Source: Tissierellia bacterium | GTDB taxonomy: Bacteria; Bacillota_A; Clostridia; Tissierellales; Peptoniphilaceae | NCBI GenBank assembly: GCA_030537695.1 | Contig: JAUNVJ010000011.1 | Span: 1 to 33,781 of the forward strand | DNA: 33,781 nt | Reading direction: 5' to 3' | In this document: piece after piece, positions 15,561-23,100 of the stretch | Numbering within the stretch: position 1 is the stretch's first letter | How the letters are laid out: each line of letters begins with the position of its first letter | The notes under the pieces: generated by a model | Seen by the model: only the letters and a program-made list of their open reading frames with translations | What the model was told of the DNA's origin: nothing | Database searches by the model: none | Position numbers and translations under genes: made by a program

Positions 15561-15589
15561 TTTATAGATATATTCTTAAAAAATCTAAA
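15561..15589 (-). promoter_or_regulatory. Weak candidate promoter of glpP
   Basis: Minus-strand TTTAGA, 17-bp spacer, TATAAA, about 40 bp before the glpP ATG. The -10 is good (5 of 6), the -35 modest. It is the best match in the 140-bp gap between the preceding terminator and glpP. Confidence 0.3.
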
Positions 15590-15664
15590 CTTTTCATTTA
15601 AATCCATAACCTGGGAGATAAAACTGGTTCAACTGCCCTTTAATTTACTATAAAAATTGACAAG

Positions 15665-15692
15665 AAAAAAGACCTGTTTACAGGTCTTTTTT
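15665..15692. terminator. Bidirectional terminator after the 85-residue orphan gene
   Basis: GACCTGT and ACAGGTC form a tight hairpin flanked by six A on the left and six T on the right, so it works in both directions. It follows the orphan gene on the minus strand and insulates glpP from upstream transcription. Confidence 0.9.
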
Positions 15693-15708
15693 CATACATC
15701 ATTGGATT

Positions 15709-15966
15709 TTAACGGAATGTTCTTCGATTGGTGTTGAGGGCTTTTGTGGTTAATTCAAAGGAATTATTTTGCATTAAATTTAAATATGTTTCTTCTTCTT
15801 CCATCTCTTGTAGATTTACATAGCCTTTTTTGTGCAAGCTGGACAAAGTTTCCAATAATTCCATACGATTATTTAATGCGATCGACATATAGTTAATATT
15901 GGGATTTAATGTCATATCATATTGATACAAAGCTTGTTTTAATATGGTTTTCTCGCTGGTGCTCAT
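15709..15966 (-). CDS. Small protein of unknown function, 85 residues
   Basis: I do not recognise a family. The gene looks real: ATG preceded by GAGGTGAG, a promoter with perfect TATAAT just upstream and a strong terminator just after the stop, so it is a single-gene unit. The protein is mixed helical and hydrophilic with no membrane segment or signal. The middle, NNRMELLETLSSLHKKGYVNL, followed by FELTTKAL, resembles helix-turn-helix-wing spacing of small winged-helix proteins, but this is a weak impression. An acidic EMEEEE run lies near residues 54-59. Confidence 0.75.
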   Translation of the reverse strand: MSTSEKTILKQALYQYDMTLNPNINYMSIALNNRMELLETLSSLHKKGYVNLQEMEEEETYLNLMQNNSFELTTKALNTNRRTFR

Positions 15967-15989
15967 TTTTTTCTCACCTCTTGGCTTAA

Positions 15990-16017
15990 ATTATATCAGA
16001 GAACTTAAAAGGGACAA
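15990..16017 (-). promoter_or_regulatory. Promoter of the 85-residue orphan gene
   Basis: Minus-strand TTGTCC (4 of 6), a 16-bp spacer and a perfect TATAAT, about 24 bp before the ATG. Confidence 0.55.
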
Positions 16018-16122
16018 GCCATCTAAAAGATGCAAATTCATCCAATCCTTGATTTTAAGAGAATCATTCGTCAATATGATATCTTTTTATTTATAATATA
16101 GATTTTTATGATATTAATATTC

Positions 16123-16151
16123 TTGACACTCGAACGAATGTTTAGTAGAAT
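16123..16151 (+). promoter_or_regulatory. Promoter of the Y-family polymerase gene
   Basis: Perfect TTGACA (16123-16128), 17-bp spacer and TAGAAT (16146-16151; 5 of 6). The spacer contains an SOS box, so repressor binding would block RNA polymerase directly. Confidence 0.85.
16131..16144 (+). promoter_or_regulatory. LexA (SOS) box 1 in the promoter spacer
   Basis: CGAACGAATGTTTA matches the Gram-positive SOS box core GAAC-N4-GTTC at seven of eight core positions. It lies between -35 and -10 of the polymerase gene, the classic place for LexA repression. lexA itself is not in the window. Confidence 0.75.
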
Positions 16152-16159
16152 ATTTTTTA

Positions 16160-16171
16160 GAACATTTGTTT
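16160..16171 (+). promoter_or_regulatory. Possible LexA (SOS) box 2
   Basis: GAACATTTGTTT also fits GAAC-N4-GTTC with one mismatch in the last base. Its centre is 28 bp downstream of box 1, between the -10 and the ATG. Two operators about three helical turns apart would allow cooperative repression. Confidence 0.5.
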
Positions 16172-16180
16172 GGTGATATT

Positions 16181-17425
16181 ATGTTTCGAGAAATTCTTCA
16201 TGTGGATATCAACAGCTTTTATGTTTCCGTCGAATTGAGAGAACAGCCAAAATTGATGAAAGAGGCGGTAGCAGTCGGTGGAGATGAAAAAAATCGTCAT
16301 GGGATTATTCTGGCAAAAACTCCATTGGCTAAAAAATACGGAGTGAAAACGGGAGAAACCATTTGGGAAGCCAAAAAGAAATGTCCACAGCTCATATTGC
16401 TTCCTCCTCATTATGAAAAATATCTACAAGTCAGTCGTCTGGCCCATAATATTTACTATTCCTATACCAACCAAGTAGAGCCTTATGGAATGGATGAATG
16501 TTGGCTGGACATAACCGGATCCAAAAAACTTTTTGGTTCCGCCGATCAAATTGCCCATAAAATTAAACGACAAATAAAAAATGAATTAGGTGTAACCGTA
16601 TCCGTCGGTCTTAGTTTTAATAAAGTTTTTTCAAAATTAGCCTCTGATTTAAAAAAACCCGATGCCCTAACCATTATTCCTCCGAAGGATTTTAAAAAAA
16701 TTGTCTGGCCTTTGCCAATACAAGAAATGATTATGGTCGGTTCTTCTACTACCCAAAAATTAAATCGTATTAATATTTATACTCTAGGAGAGTTAGCAAA
16801 TACCGATCCTGCTATTTTAAAGAGTTTATTGGGAATTAACGGTGTTAAACTATGGCATTGGGCCAATGGTCATGATGACAGTTATGTAAGAGATTATTTC
16901 CACAGTATTCCGATTGAAAGCATCGGTAAAAGTATTACTTGTTCAGCAGATCTTGAAAATAATGAGGAAGTGGGCAAAGTCATTCAAAAATTATGTCAAG
17001 ATATCTCTAAGAGACTTATTGAAAATAAATTTTTGGCTCGAGGCATCCACATTGGATATCGAGATGATGCATTTCTTTCCTTCGGCTATGATGCTCTCCT
17101 TCCCTATCCCACATATTCTTCCTTGGAATTATTTTACTCTGCCTATGATATTTTTAAAAAACATCATACTTGGAAACAAAAAGTGCGAACCATCTATGTT
17201 CGAGCCATACATTTAGTCCCTGACAGAAATATAATTCAGTCCAATTTTCTTCACAAGATGACATCCCATTACCGACGCCTGGTTCTGGAAAAAAATATTT
17301 ACCATATTAGAAAGCGATTCGGAGAAGAGGCCATTACCTATGCCAATTTAATGGGGGCTCTTAAAATGCCCTCTGACAATCGAGACATTGTAAAAATGCC
17401 CCCTTCCTTTTTTATAAAAAAATAA
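16181..17425 (+). CDS. dinB: Y-family DNA polymerase (DinB / Pol IV-like)
   Basis: 414 residues from the ATG at 16181 (GGTG 5 bp upstream); an upstream in-frame TTG lies inside SOS box 2 and is unlikely. The palm starts with ILHVDINSFYVSVE (first catalytic Asp, ~residue 8) and has YGMDECWLDITGS (~104-116, catalytic Asp-Glu pair). The fingers show GIILAKTPLAKKYGVKTGE, and VSVGLSFNKVFSKLASDLKKPD (~146-167) is typical of DinB. A little-finger domain follows. It carries out error-prone translesion synthesis. The WLD variant of the YSIDE motif is common in clostridial copies. No clear beta-clamp-binding motif is visible at the C-terminus. SOS boxes show that it is damage-inducible. Confidence 0.92.
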   Translation: MFREILHVDINSFYVSVELREQPKLMKEAVAVGGDEKNRHGIILAKTPLAKKYGVKTGETIWEAKKKCPQLILLPPHYEKYLQVSRLAHNIYYSYTNQVEPYGMDECWLDITGSKKLFGSADQIAHKIKRQIKNELGVTVSVGLSFNKVFSKLASDLKKPDALTIIPPKDFKKIVWPLPIQEMIMVGSSTTQKLNRINIYTLGELANTDPAILKSLLGINGVKLWHWANGHDDSYVRDYFHSIPIESIGKSITCSADLENNEEVGKVIQKLCQDISKRLIENKFLARGIHIGYRDDAFLSFGYDALLPYPTYSSLELFYSAYDIFKKHHTWKQKVRTIYVRAIHLVPDRNIIQSNFLHKMTSHYRRLVLEKNIYHIRKRFGEEAITYANLMGALKMPSDNRDIVKMPPSFFIKK

Positions 17426-17452
17426 AAAGAAGTTTTTATTTGTCACTAACAG

Positions 17453-17481
17453 TTGATTTATAGATGAAAAAATGGTAAAGT
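17453..17481 (+). promoter_or_regulatory. Probable promoter of tRNA-Leu
   Basis: TTGATT (4 of 6), 17-bp spacer, TAAAGT (4 of 6), ending 10 bp before the tRNA. The placement is right for a tRNA promoter although both hexamers are imperfect. Confidence 0.45.
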
Positions 17482-17491
17482 ATATTGGTAA

Positions 17492-17578
17492 GCCGAAATG
17501 ATGGAACTGGCAGACGTGCCAGACTCAAAATCTGGTGGTGGCGACACCGTGTGGGTTCGAGTCCCACTTTCGGCACCA
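17492..17578 (+). tRNA. tRNA-Leu (anticodon CAA)
   Basis: An 87-nt class II tRNA with acceptor GCCGAAA/TTTCGGC, encoded CCA, anticodon stem CCAGA/TCTGG and loop CTCAAAA with anticodon CAA. A long variable arm (GTGGCGACACC) and GGTTCGAGTCC T-arm are present. It reads the TTG codon. Confidence 0.97.
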
Positions 17579-17582
17579 ATAG

Positions 17583-17614
17583 AGCTAGGTATCTGATGAT
17601 ACCTAGCTTTTTTT
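17583..17614 (+). terminator. Terminator of tRNA-Leu
   Basis: AGCTAGGTATC and GATACCTAGCT form a perfect 11-bp stem with a TGAT loop, followed by seven T. Confidence 0.95.
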
Positions 17615-18014
17615 ATCTAATACCCTCTAGGATGTCAATAATATGTAAAAATTAATATACTTTTATCTTTTAACCCATGGGAATTATCCTGGAATATTAT
17701 TTATTTAATTTCGTACCATTCATATGCCTATATGAGATGGTTTATTTATATTCATACAAAATTTGAGCAACTTTTTTATCGTAACCATTTACCGTTTCCA
17801 ATCACTTTTTCATCTCTCTTAAAATATAAAAAGCACTTTATAACTCCATCGTTATCAGTGCTTTTCATGTAAAGGCAATCCACCTTCGTATCTTTCATAT
17901 TTTTAAAAGATGTCAATATTAGTATCAATCCCAAGTGCCAAAAGGAGGTCCTTTGAAAAATTTAAAATTTTTTAATGTTCAGCATACTCTTTTCTGATCG
18001 ATATCCCTTTTCTT
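17615..18014. other. 400-bp intergenic region
   Basis: No convincing gene. It is AT-rich with stops in all frames. The only clear structure is the hairpin at 17828-17865. A short minus-strand frame at 17742-17801 reads LETVNGYDKKVAQILYEYK and looks protein-like but lacks a good start, so it may be a remnant. Confidence 0.5.
17828..17865 (-). terminator. Terminator downstream of rph-rdgB
   Basis: AAAAGCACT and AGTGCTTTT form the outer stem and ATAAC/GTTAT the inner stem. T-runs lie on both sides, so it may act in both directions. It is about 150 bp after the rdgB stop on the minus strand. Confidence 0.7.
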
Positions 18015-18599
18015 TTATAAGATTTTTTCAAAATAGTCTCGTAATTGAATCAAGGCCTTTGCCCGATGGGAAATTTTATTCTTTTCTTCTAAATCCATTT
18101 GTCCAAAGGTTTCTCCATAGCCTTCTGGTTGGAAAATACAGTCGTAACCAAAGCTTTCATCCCCTCGTTTTGAATGGGTAATTTGCCCCTTACATATCCC
18201 TTCTATGGTTTTGATTTCCTTCAACGGATCGATCAATACCAGTACGGTTTTAAAATAACAAGAGCGATCTTCTTTAGTTTTTAATTTTTTTAAAACTTTT
18301 TGTCTGTTTTTTTCATCATCATGTTCTCCGGCATAACGTGCGGAATGAACCCCTGGTTCTCCTTCTAAAGCAGGGATGAAAAGACCTGTATCGTCAGCTA
18401 AGACAAAGCCATCCGTTTTTTGGGAAATAGCTTGAGCTTTTAATAGAGCATTGCCTTCCAAGGTGTCTCTATTTTCCTCCACCTTGATTTCACCGCAACC
18501 AATATCGGATTTTGTCAACACTTCCAAGGGCAATTCCTTTAATATATTTTTAATTTCAATCAATTTATGGGGATTGTCTGTTGATAATATCAATTTCAT
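18015..18599 (-). CDS. rdgB: XTP/dITP pyrophosphatase (non-canonical purine NTPase)
   Basis: The 194-residue protein is of standard length. Motifs: STDNPHKLIEIK (~6-17; usually TxNxxK), VLADDTGLFIPALEGEPGVH (~66-85, metal and substrate loop), SARYAG and DESFGYDCIFQPEG (~148-161), and the C-terminal SHRAKAL (~178-184). It hydrolyses ITP, dITP and XTP to monophosphates and so keeps deaminated purines out of DNA and RNA. It overlaps rph by ATGA; an rph-rdgB pair is common in Firmicutes and was seen here with tight coupling. Confidence 0.96.
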   Translation of the reverse strand: MKLILSTDNPHKLIEIKNILKELPLEVLTKSDIGCGEIKVEENRDTLEGNALLKAQAISQKTDGFVLADDTGLFIPALEGEPGVHSARYAGEHDDEKNRQKVLKKLKTKEDRSCYFKTVLVLIDPLKEIKTIEGICKGQITHSKRGDESFGYDCIFQPEGYGETFGQMDLEEKNKISHRAKALIQLRDYFEKIL

Positions 18600-19312
18600 A
18601 AATACTTCTCCACAATTTCCATATGAGTTAGAATATCTTTAATTCCAATTTCTGCATAATCTAAAAATTCGTCTAGTTCTTTTCGGCTGAAAGAGTTTTT
18701 TTCTCCGGTGCCTTGTATTTCAATCAGTTGATAGTTTTCATCCATTACAATATTCAAATCCACATCGGCTTGAGAGTCTTCACTAAAATCCAAATCTAGT
18801 AAAGTAATTTCCTGTACTTTACCTACCGATATTGCCCCTATTTTCGACATCATGGGATCTTCAAGGATGCGTTTTTCCTCCAAAGCTTTTTTAATCGCCA
18901 ATTGCAATGCAATATAAGAACCGTTAATTGCAGTCGTTCTAGTCCCACCATCTGCATTGATTACATCACAATCGATCCAAATGGTATGTTCTCCTAATTT
19001 ATCCAAGTCGATGACCTGTCTTAATGATCGACCGATCATGCGTTGAATTTCTTGAGAGCGACCGTCCGGTTTTCCTCTTGAAATATCTCTGACTTTTCGA
19101 ATCGGGGTAGATCCTGGTAACATGGAATATTCAGCAGAGAGCCATCCTGTATTTTTTCCTTTTAAAAAAAAGGGAACTTTCGATTCTATCATGGCACTAC
19201 AGATGACTTTCGTATCTCCACATTCCATCAATACGGAACCGTCGGCATTTTTTAAGTAGTACGGTGTGATTTTTATTGGTCGTATTTCATTATTTTGTCG
19301 ATCTTCTCTCAT
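18596..19312 (-). CDS. rph: Ribonuclease PH
   Basis: 238 residues. It trims the 3' ends of tRNA precursors using phosphate. Family blocks: EIRPIKITPYYLKNADGS (~9-26), GWLSAEYSMLPGSTPIR (~56-72), RGKPDGRSQEIQRMIGRSLR (~79-98, phosphate-binding Arg), WIDCDVINADGGTRTTAINGS (~112-132) and the C-terminal VDLNIVMDE. The N-terminus reads REDRQNNEIRP instead of the more usual RxDGRxxDELRP, a minor change. The ribosome site is weak. A hairpin lies in the gap behind the amidase gene. Confidence 0.96.
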   Translation of the reverse strand: MREDRQNNEIRPIKITPYYLKNADGSVLMECGDTKVICSAMIESKVPFFLKGKNTGWLSAEYSMLPGSTPIRKVRDISRGKPDGRSQEIQRMIGRSLRQVIDLDKLGEHTIWIDCDVINADGGTRTTAINGSYIALQLAIKKALEEKRILEDPMMSKIGAISVGKVQEITLLDLDFSEDSQADVDLNIVMDENYQLIEIQGTGEKNSFSRKELDEFLDYAEIGIKDILTHMEIVEKYL

Positions 19313-19337
19313 TATTATCCCTGGCTTTCCAAATGAA

Positions 19338-19357
19338 AAGAGGCTTTTAAGCCTCTT
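19338..19357 (-). terminator. Hairpin between the amidase gene and rph
   Basis: AAGAGGCTT and AAGCCTCTT form a 9-bp stem immediately after the amidase stop, followed on the minus strand by only four T. It is probably a weak terminator that allows some read-through to rph. Confidence 0.5.
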
Positions 19358-19359
19358 TC

Positions 19360-20688
19360 TTATTCTTCAACATATTTATTTACATAATTTACAATTCCAT
19401 TATACAGACCTTCCGCTAATTTATCAATATAGCCATCACTTTTAATAATTTTCAGTTCTTCTTCATTAGATATAAAACCTAATTCCACAAGAGCCGATAC
19501 ATTTTTTGTCTTGTTTAAAACCAAAATAGCCGGTCTATTTTTAATCCCTCTATTTTCAGCATCTGTAGCGTCTATCAATGACTTTAACAGCTCATTGGCT
19601 AAATGTTTTTGTTCCACATTTTTGATTTTTATATTTTTTTCGGAAGCGTATAGAACTTCAATTCCCTTCGCTTTTGCAGAATCTGCAGCATTAAAATGGA
19701 TGGATACAAAAATTTCAGCATCATTTTCATTTGCTAAGCTAGCTCGATCCAGTAATTTGACGTATTCATCTTGAGTCCTTGTCATATCGACTTGATAGCC
19801 ATTTGCCACTAATTTATCATAGACTTTTAATGCCACTTCCAAGGTCAAATCTTTTTCCAAAGTTTTTCCGTCTATCCCTACGGCTCCGGAATCTCGTCCA
19901 CCATGTCCGGCGTCGATTACAATATTTAAGGAACCTTCTTTTTTTATGGTTTTCGTGATCTCTCGTTTTTCTTCCGACTTTATATTTCCAAGATCCAAAC
20001 CGACTGATTCATAAACTTCTTCCGCTTTATCCTTGTCCATTTTTTTATTAATATTGTGGGTTTCTTTGGCTTCAATATCCGATTGGTAATAATTTGAATT
20101 TCCTTGATTTTTCGTCTTTCCTTCCCCCTTTGAAGGAGACAAGGATTTGGATTTTTCCCCTTGATTTTTCATTTCTTTTTGATTGGAAGCTACCAATAGA
20201 GATGAAGTCGTTGAAACAGTGGCCAATTGCTCTTTTTGATCCCAATTGACATGGTAGCCGAAAGCTTCAGTCAAAAAGCGAAGAGGAACCATGGTTTTCG
20301 TCTCTTGTCGAGGTTTTTGATAAGTACTTAATTGTGGAATCGATCCTTTATCAATGGTTTTCTTTTGTCCGTTGACATAGACGACTGAAGTACCTATTTG
20401 TAATTTCACCTTTTCTTCATTTAGCTGGACTTCAACCGTTTTATTTTTGTCATTCCATATGACTTTAGCACCCAAACTCTCTGAAATCTCACGTAATGGT
20501 ACAAAGGTACGATCCTCTTTGACATAGGGAGTAAATTCTGAGTCCAGGGGATTTCCGTTGACAGTTACTTTTGCTTCATGTACATTATAGTTTTTTTTAT
20601 TAATTTTAACTTTAAAATTGGAATCGGCATAAACCGTTCCAAAAATCATTGTACCGATAAGGACAATCATTAAAAAAGTTTTTTTCAT
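19360..20688 (-). CDS. Secreted N-acetylmuramoyl-L-alanine amidase with copper-amine-oxidase-like N-domain
   Basis: The 442-residue protein has a signal peptide (KKTFLMIVLIGTMIFGTVYA, cleavage near residue 21). A copper-amine-oxidase-N-like wall domain (PF07833 type) spans ~35-160 with two REIS/VPLR repeats (FVPLREISESLGAKV and MVPLRFLTEAFGYHV). A polar linker follows to ~250, then an Amidase_3 catalytic domain. Zinc ligands are H262 (DAGHGGRD), E278 and H331 (SIHFNA), with catalytic E402 (ALVELGFISN). It cleaves the bond between muramic acid and the peptide stem in peptidoglycan, outside the cell. The linker is rich in Lys, Ser and Gly. It is a single gene with its own weak promoter; sporulation or cell separation are both possible roles. 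Confidence 0.94.
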   Translation of the reverse strand: MKKTFLMIVLIGTMIFGTVYADSNFKVKINKKNYNVHEAKVTVNGNPLDSEFTPYVKEDRTFVPLREISESLGAKVIWNDKNKTVEVQLNEEKVKLQIGTSVVYVNGQKKTIDKGSIPQLSTYQKPRQETKTMVPLRFLTEAFGYHVNWDQKEQLATVSTTSSLLVASNQKEMKNQGEKSKSLSPSKGEGKTKNQGNSNYYQSDIEAKETHNINKKMDKDKAEEVYESVGLDLGNIKSEEKREITKTIKKEGSLNIVIDAGHGGRDSGAVGIDGKTLEKDLTLEVALKVYDKLVANGYQVDMTRTQDEYVKLLDRASLANENDAEIFVSIHFNAADSAKAKGIEVLYASEKNIKIKNVEQKHLANELLKSLIDATDAENRGIKNRPAILVLNKTKNVSALVELGFISNEEELKIIKSDGYIDKLAEGLYNGIVNYVNKYVEE

Positions 20689-20708
20689 TTTTTCACTCCT
20701 ATGGTACT

Positions 20709-20737
20709 AGTTTATATTTATTCTCAACTAGAATCAA
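20709..20737 (-). promoter_or_regulatory. Candidate promoter of the amidase gene
   Basis: Minus-strand TTGATT, 17-bp spacer, TAAACT, about 20 bp before the ATG; both hexamers are 4 of 6. Confidence 0.33.
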
Positions 20738-20790
20738 TAATGTAACCAAATTGTAACATTTTTTTAATGGAAAGTACAGTTGAAACTTTT

Positions 20791-20820
20791 GAGAATAAAA
20801 AAGAAGCTGTCAAGCTTCTT
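20791..20820 (-). terminator. Terminator after the pil/HypE-like unit
   Basis: AAGAAGCT and AGCTTCTT form an 8-bp stem directly behind the stop codon, with TTTTTTATTC following on the minus strand. Confidence 0.85.
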
Positions 20821-21807
20821 TTACACAACTTTATACAATTCATCGGTTCCCGGTTCTTCCAACAGTGTTTCTACACCATTTTGAGAAAGGATGACATCAT
20901 GACCCTCAATCACTTCCCCTACTACCGTAACCGGTATATTTTTTTCCTTACACTCTTTTTTAAATGCAGAGTAATCTTCTGATGAAAAGACCATAATCAT
21001 ACTTCCGCTGGATATTAAACGATAGGGATTAATCTTAAAATAATTGCAGATTTTCCTTGTAAGATCCAATACAGGAATTTTTAAAGCGTCTATTCTTATG
21101 CCTTTGCCAATTGCTTGAGCGGTTTCCCAAAGAGCTCCATAAACTCCACCTTCCGTAATATCATGGAGTTGCTTCACATTATATTTGCGAGCAATCTTGG
21201 ATTCAGGTAATACCGAAAGATCTTGCGACAATTCCTTGGCCTGTTGAATTTCCTCATCTGTTAAAATTTTTTTTAATTCCTCTTCTTTTTCATTGACGAT
21301 AATCGACGTTCCCTCTACTGAAATTTCTTTGGATAAGACAATCACATCGCCTACCAAAATTTTATGCCGTTGAGGTAATTGAGTTCTTTTTGATCTTCCG
21401 ATTACTGTTGTAGTGACTACAATTTTTGTGACGGCATCTGTCACTTCCGTATGACCCCCTACTATATCCAAGTTCAAAGCTTTACATTCTTCATTTGCAT
21501 CGGAAACAATTTGTTCTAATTCTTCCAAACTTGCCGTAGGAGGAAGTAAGATGCTCATTAAAATTCCAACGGGATCCGCACATTCACAAGCCACATCATT
21601 GCAGGATATATGCACCGCCAATTTTCCAATATCCTTCGACGCACCGGTTATGGGATCACAGGATACGACGACTAAATCTTCGCCCAAATCCAATACGGAA
21701 GTATCCATTCCCACAGAACTTTTGACCAAGACTTCATCTCTTGTATATTTAATATTTTTAAACACTCGGTTAATTAATTCCCGGTTTGATATTTTACCAA
21801 TCTCCAT
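20821..21807 (-). CDS. AIR synthase-related (HypE/PurM-like) ATP-binding protein
   Basis: The 328-residue protein has the PurM/HypE two-domain pattern. The N-terminal glycine/aspartate region SSVGMDTSVLDLG (~30-42) and SCDPITGASKDIGKLAVHIS (~49-68, with conserved Asp) are visible. Also seen are DIVGGHTEVTDAV (~113-125) and the C-terminal HDITEGGVYGALWE (~214-227), typical of the family's nucleotide-binding fold. HypE makes the thiocyanate ligand of NiFe hydrogenase, but no hyp or hydrogenase gene is in the window, and orphan clostridial paralogues of this type have no known reaction. It lies 33 bp after the pilM-like gene and is the last gene of that run, sharing its terminator. GAGGTG precedes the ATG. 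Confidence 0.85.
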   Translation of the reverse strand: MEIGKISNRELINRVFKNIKYTRDEVLVKSSVGMDTSVLDLGEDLVVVSCDPITGASKDIGKLAVHISCNDVACECADPVGILMSILLPPTASLEELEQIVSDANEECKALNLDIVGGHTEVTDAVTKIVVTTTVIGRSKRTQLPQRHKILVGDVIVLSKEISVEGTSIIVNEKEEELKKILTDEEIQQAKELSQDLSVLPESKIARKYNVKQLHDITEGGVYGALWETAQAIGKGIRIDALKIPVLDLTRKICNYFKINPYRLISSGSMIMVFSSEDYSAFKKECKEKNIPVTVVGEVIEGHDVILSQNGVETLLEEPGTDELYKVV

Positions 21808-21840
21808 ACTAACACCTCACACTATATTTTGACGGAAGTA

Positions 21841-23097
21841 TCAATAACTTTCAAGGATTATTTCAAACTTGTGGAGACCGTCCTCCTGATAAATTCGCTG
21901 ATGAAGAATGGGCAATTCCTCCAGTATTTTAAGATCCTTTTCTTCAAGCAGCAATCCTTTTACTTGAATTTGGCCAGCATCGTATATATAATCCGTAAAC
22001 ATAATTCGTTCATTTTCTTTTTCCTGCAAGTGAAAAATCAATTCTAAAAATTCCTTGTTTTTTTCTTGATGTATCTTACTATTATCCTCCACCACTATTT
22101 CCGTCTCAGGAATCCGTTGTTCATTTAATTGAAGCAACTCTTGATTTAAATATTTATTATAACCAAGATTTCCACCGATCAATAAGAATAAAAGAAGCCC
22201 CAATGCCAGTTTTGTTCGTATGTTTTTGTGACTGGTCGGCAATTGATAATGAAATTGGGACAAAAAGTCTTTTTCTTCGATGTATTTTCCCATTGGGTTT
22301 TCTTTTAATACAGTTTTTCCCAAAATATTTTCCTTTAACATTCCCGTTACAATATAGGAATCTCCAGCAATGAACTTAAGAATTTCATCCCAATGAATGT
22401 ATAGTAAATTATTATAATTTTCCAAAAAATCTTCTTTTTGATTCCCATGCCTAGAATCATATCCACCGGTAGCCAAATGGTAAATAGTATCTGATTCCAG
22501 ATTTTCTTCATCAAATAATTTTAGGAGCTCCTGATTTATTACGATTTTTTTATGGGTCAATCCTAGAGAGTCATATTCGTATAGACCGATTCCATGGAGA
22601 TCAAGACTCAAAATTTTTTCATATTTTTCGTATAAAATCGTTGTGGGAAAAATCTTTACCACTTCACAACCGGTCTTTTCCAATACCGTATAAAGATCTC
22701 CGGTTAAACTTTTGGGAATCAAATCAATGGATAATTTGATATTTTCGCCCTCCAGCTGATACCAATAGGACAAATCATAGTCCTCGGTGGTGTATCCAAA
22801 AAAATCTTCCAATTCCAATTGTAAAAAACTGTCCAAATCCGTGGGATCCACCTTTGGAATTTTATAATTAATATGGATGATTTCATCAGAATGAAGCAGT
22901 AAAACAACGGAAATTTTCTCTTCAACACCTGCTTGTTTTTTCAGCTTTTTAATCAAATAGAAAAAATGGTGATAATCTAATATATGACCGTTTTGAAAGA
23001 TCTTTCGAGGAATCATCAATTCATAAACTTGATTCTCAAAGGATGTTTTCCAATATATTCGTCCATCTTGTAATTGAAGATATAATAAAGGCTTCAT
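21841..23097 (-). CDS. PilM-PilN-like pilus assembly protein (GspL-like architecture)
   Basis: 418 residues. The cytoplasmic part (1-~290) has the PilM-type pattern: YKIPKVDPTDLDSFLQLELE (~79-98) mirrors the PilM xxIPxxEIxxAIxWExE block, and TGCEVVKIFPTTILYEKY (~146-163) follows. A single membrane helix spans ~297-314. A ~100-residue external part follows, with a heptad-like region and a short alpha/beta end resembling PilN. It therefore looks like PilM and PilN in one chain, as in GspL of type II secretion. The actin-like nucleotide motifs are weak, so ATP binding is doubtful. It sits 3 bp after the prepilin peptidase gene and GGAGATGAG precedes the ATG. Confidence 0.7.
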   Translation of the reverse strand: MKPLLYLQLQDGRIYWKTSFENQVYELMIPRKIFQNGHILDYHHFFYLIKKLKKQAGVEEKISVVLLLHSDEIIHINYKIPKVDPTDLDSFLQLELEDFFGYTTEDYDLSYWYQLEGENIKLSIDLIPKSLTGDLYTVLEKTGCEVVKIFPTTILYEKYEKILSLDLHGIGLYEYDSLGLTHKKIVINQELLKLFDEENLESDTIYHLATGGYDSRHGNQKEDFLENYNNLLYIHWDEILKFIAGDSYIVTGMLKENILGKTVLKENPMGKYIEEKDFLSQFHYQLPTSHKNIRTKLALGLLLFLLIGGNLGYNKYLNQELLQLNEQRIPETEIVVEDNSKIHQEKNKEFLELIFHLQEKENERIMFTDYIYDAGQIQVKGLLLEEKDLKILEELPILHQRIYQEDGLHKFEIILESY

Positions 23098-23100
23098 AAC

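Noticed and set aside
16166..16180. Upstream TTG start for the Y-family polymerase
   Set aside because: It lies within the second SOS box and has no ribosome site. The ATG at 16181 gives the conserved N-terminus.
17742..17801. Short minus-strand frame ending VAQILYEYK
   Set aside because: It looks protein-like but has only 19 codons, a TTG start and no clear ribosome site. It may be a remnant, but it cannot be supported as a gene.
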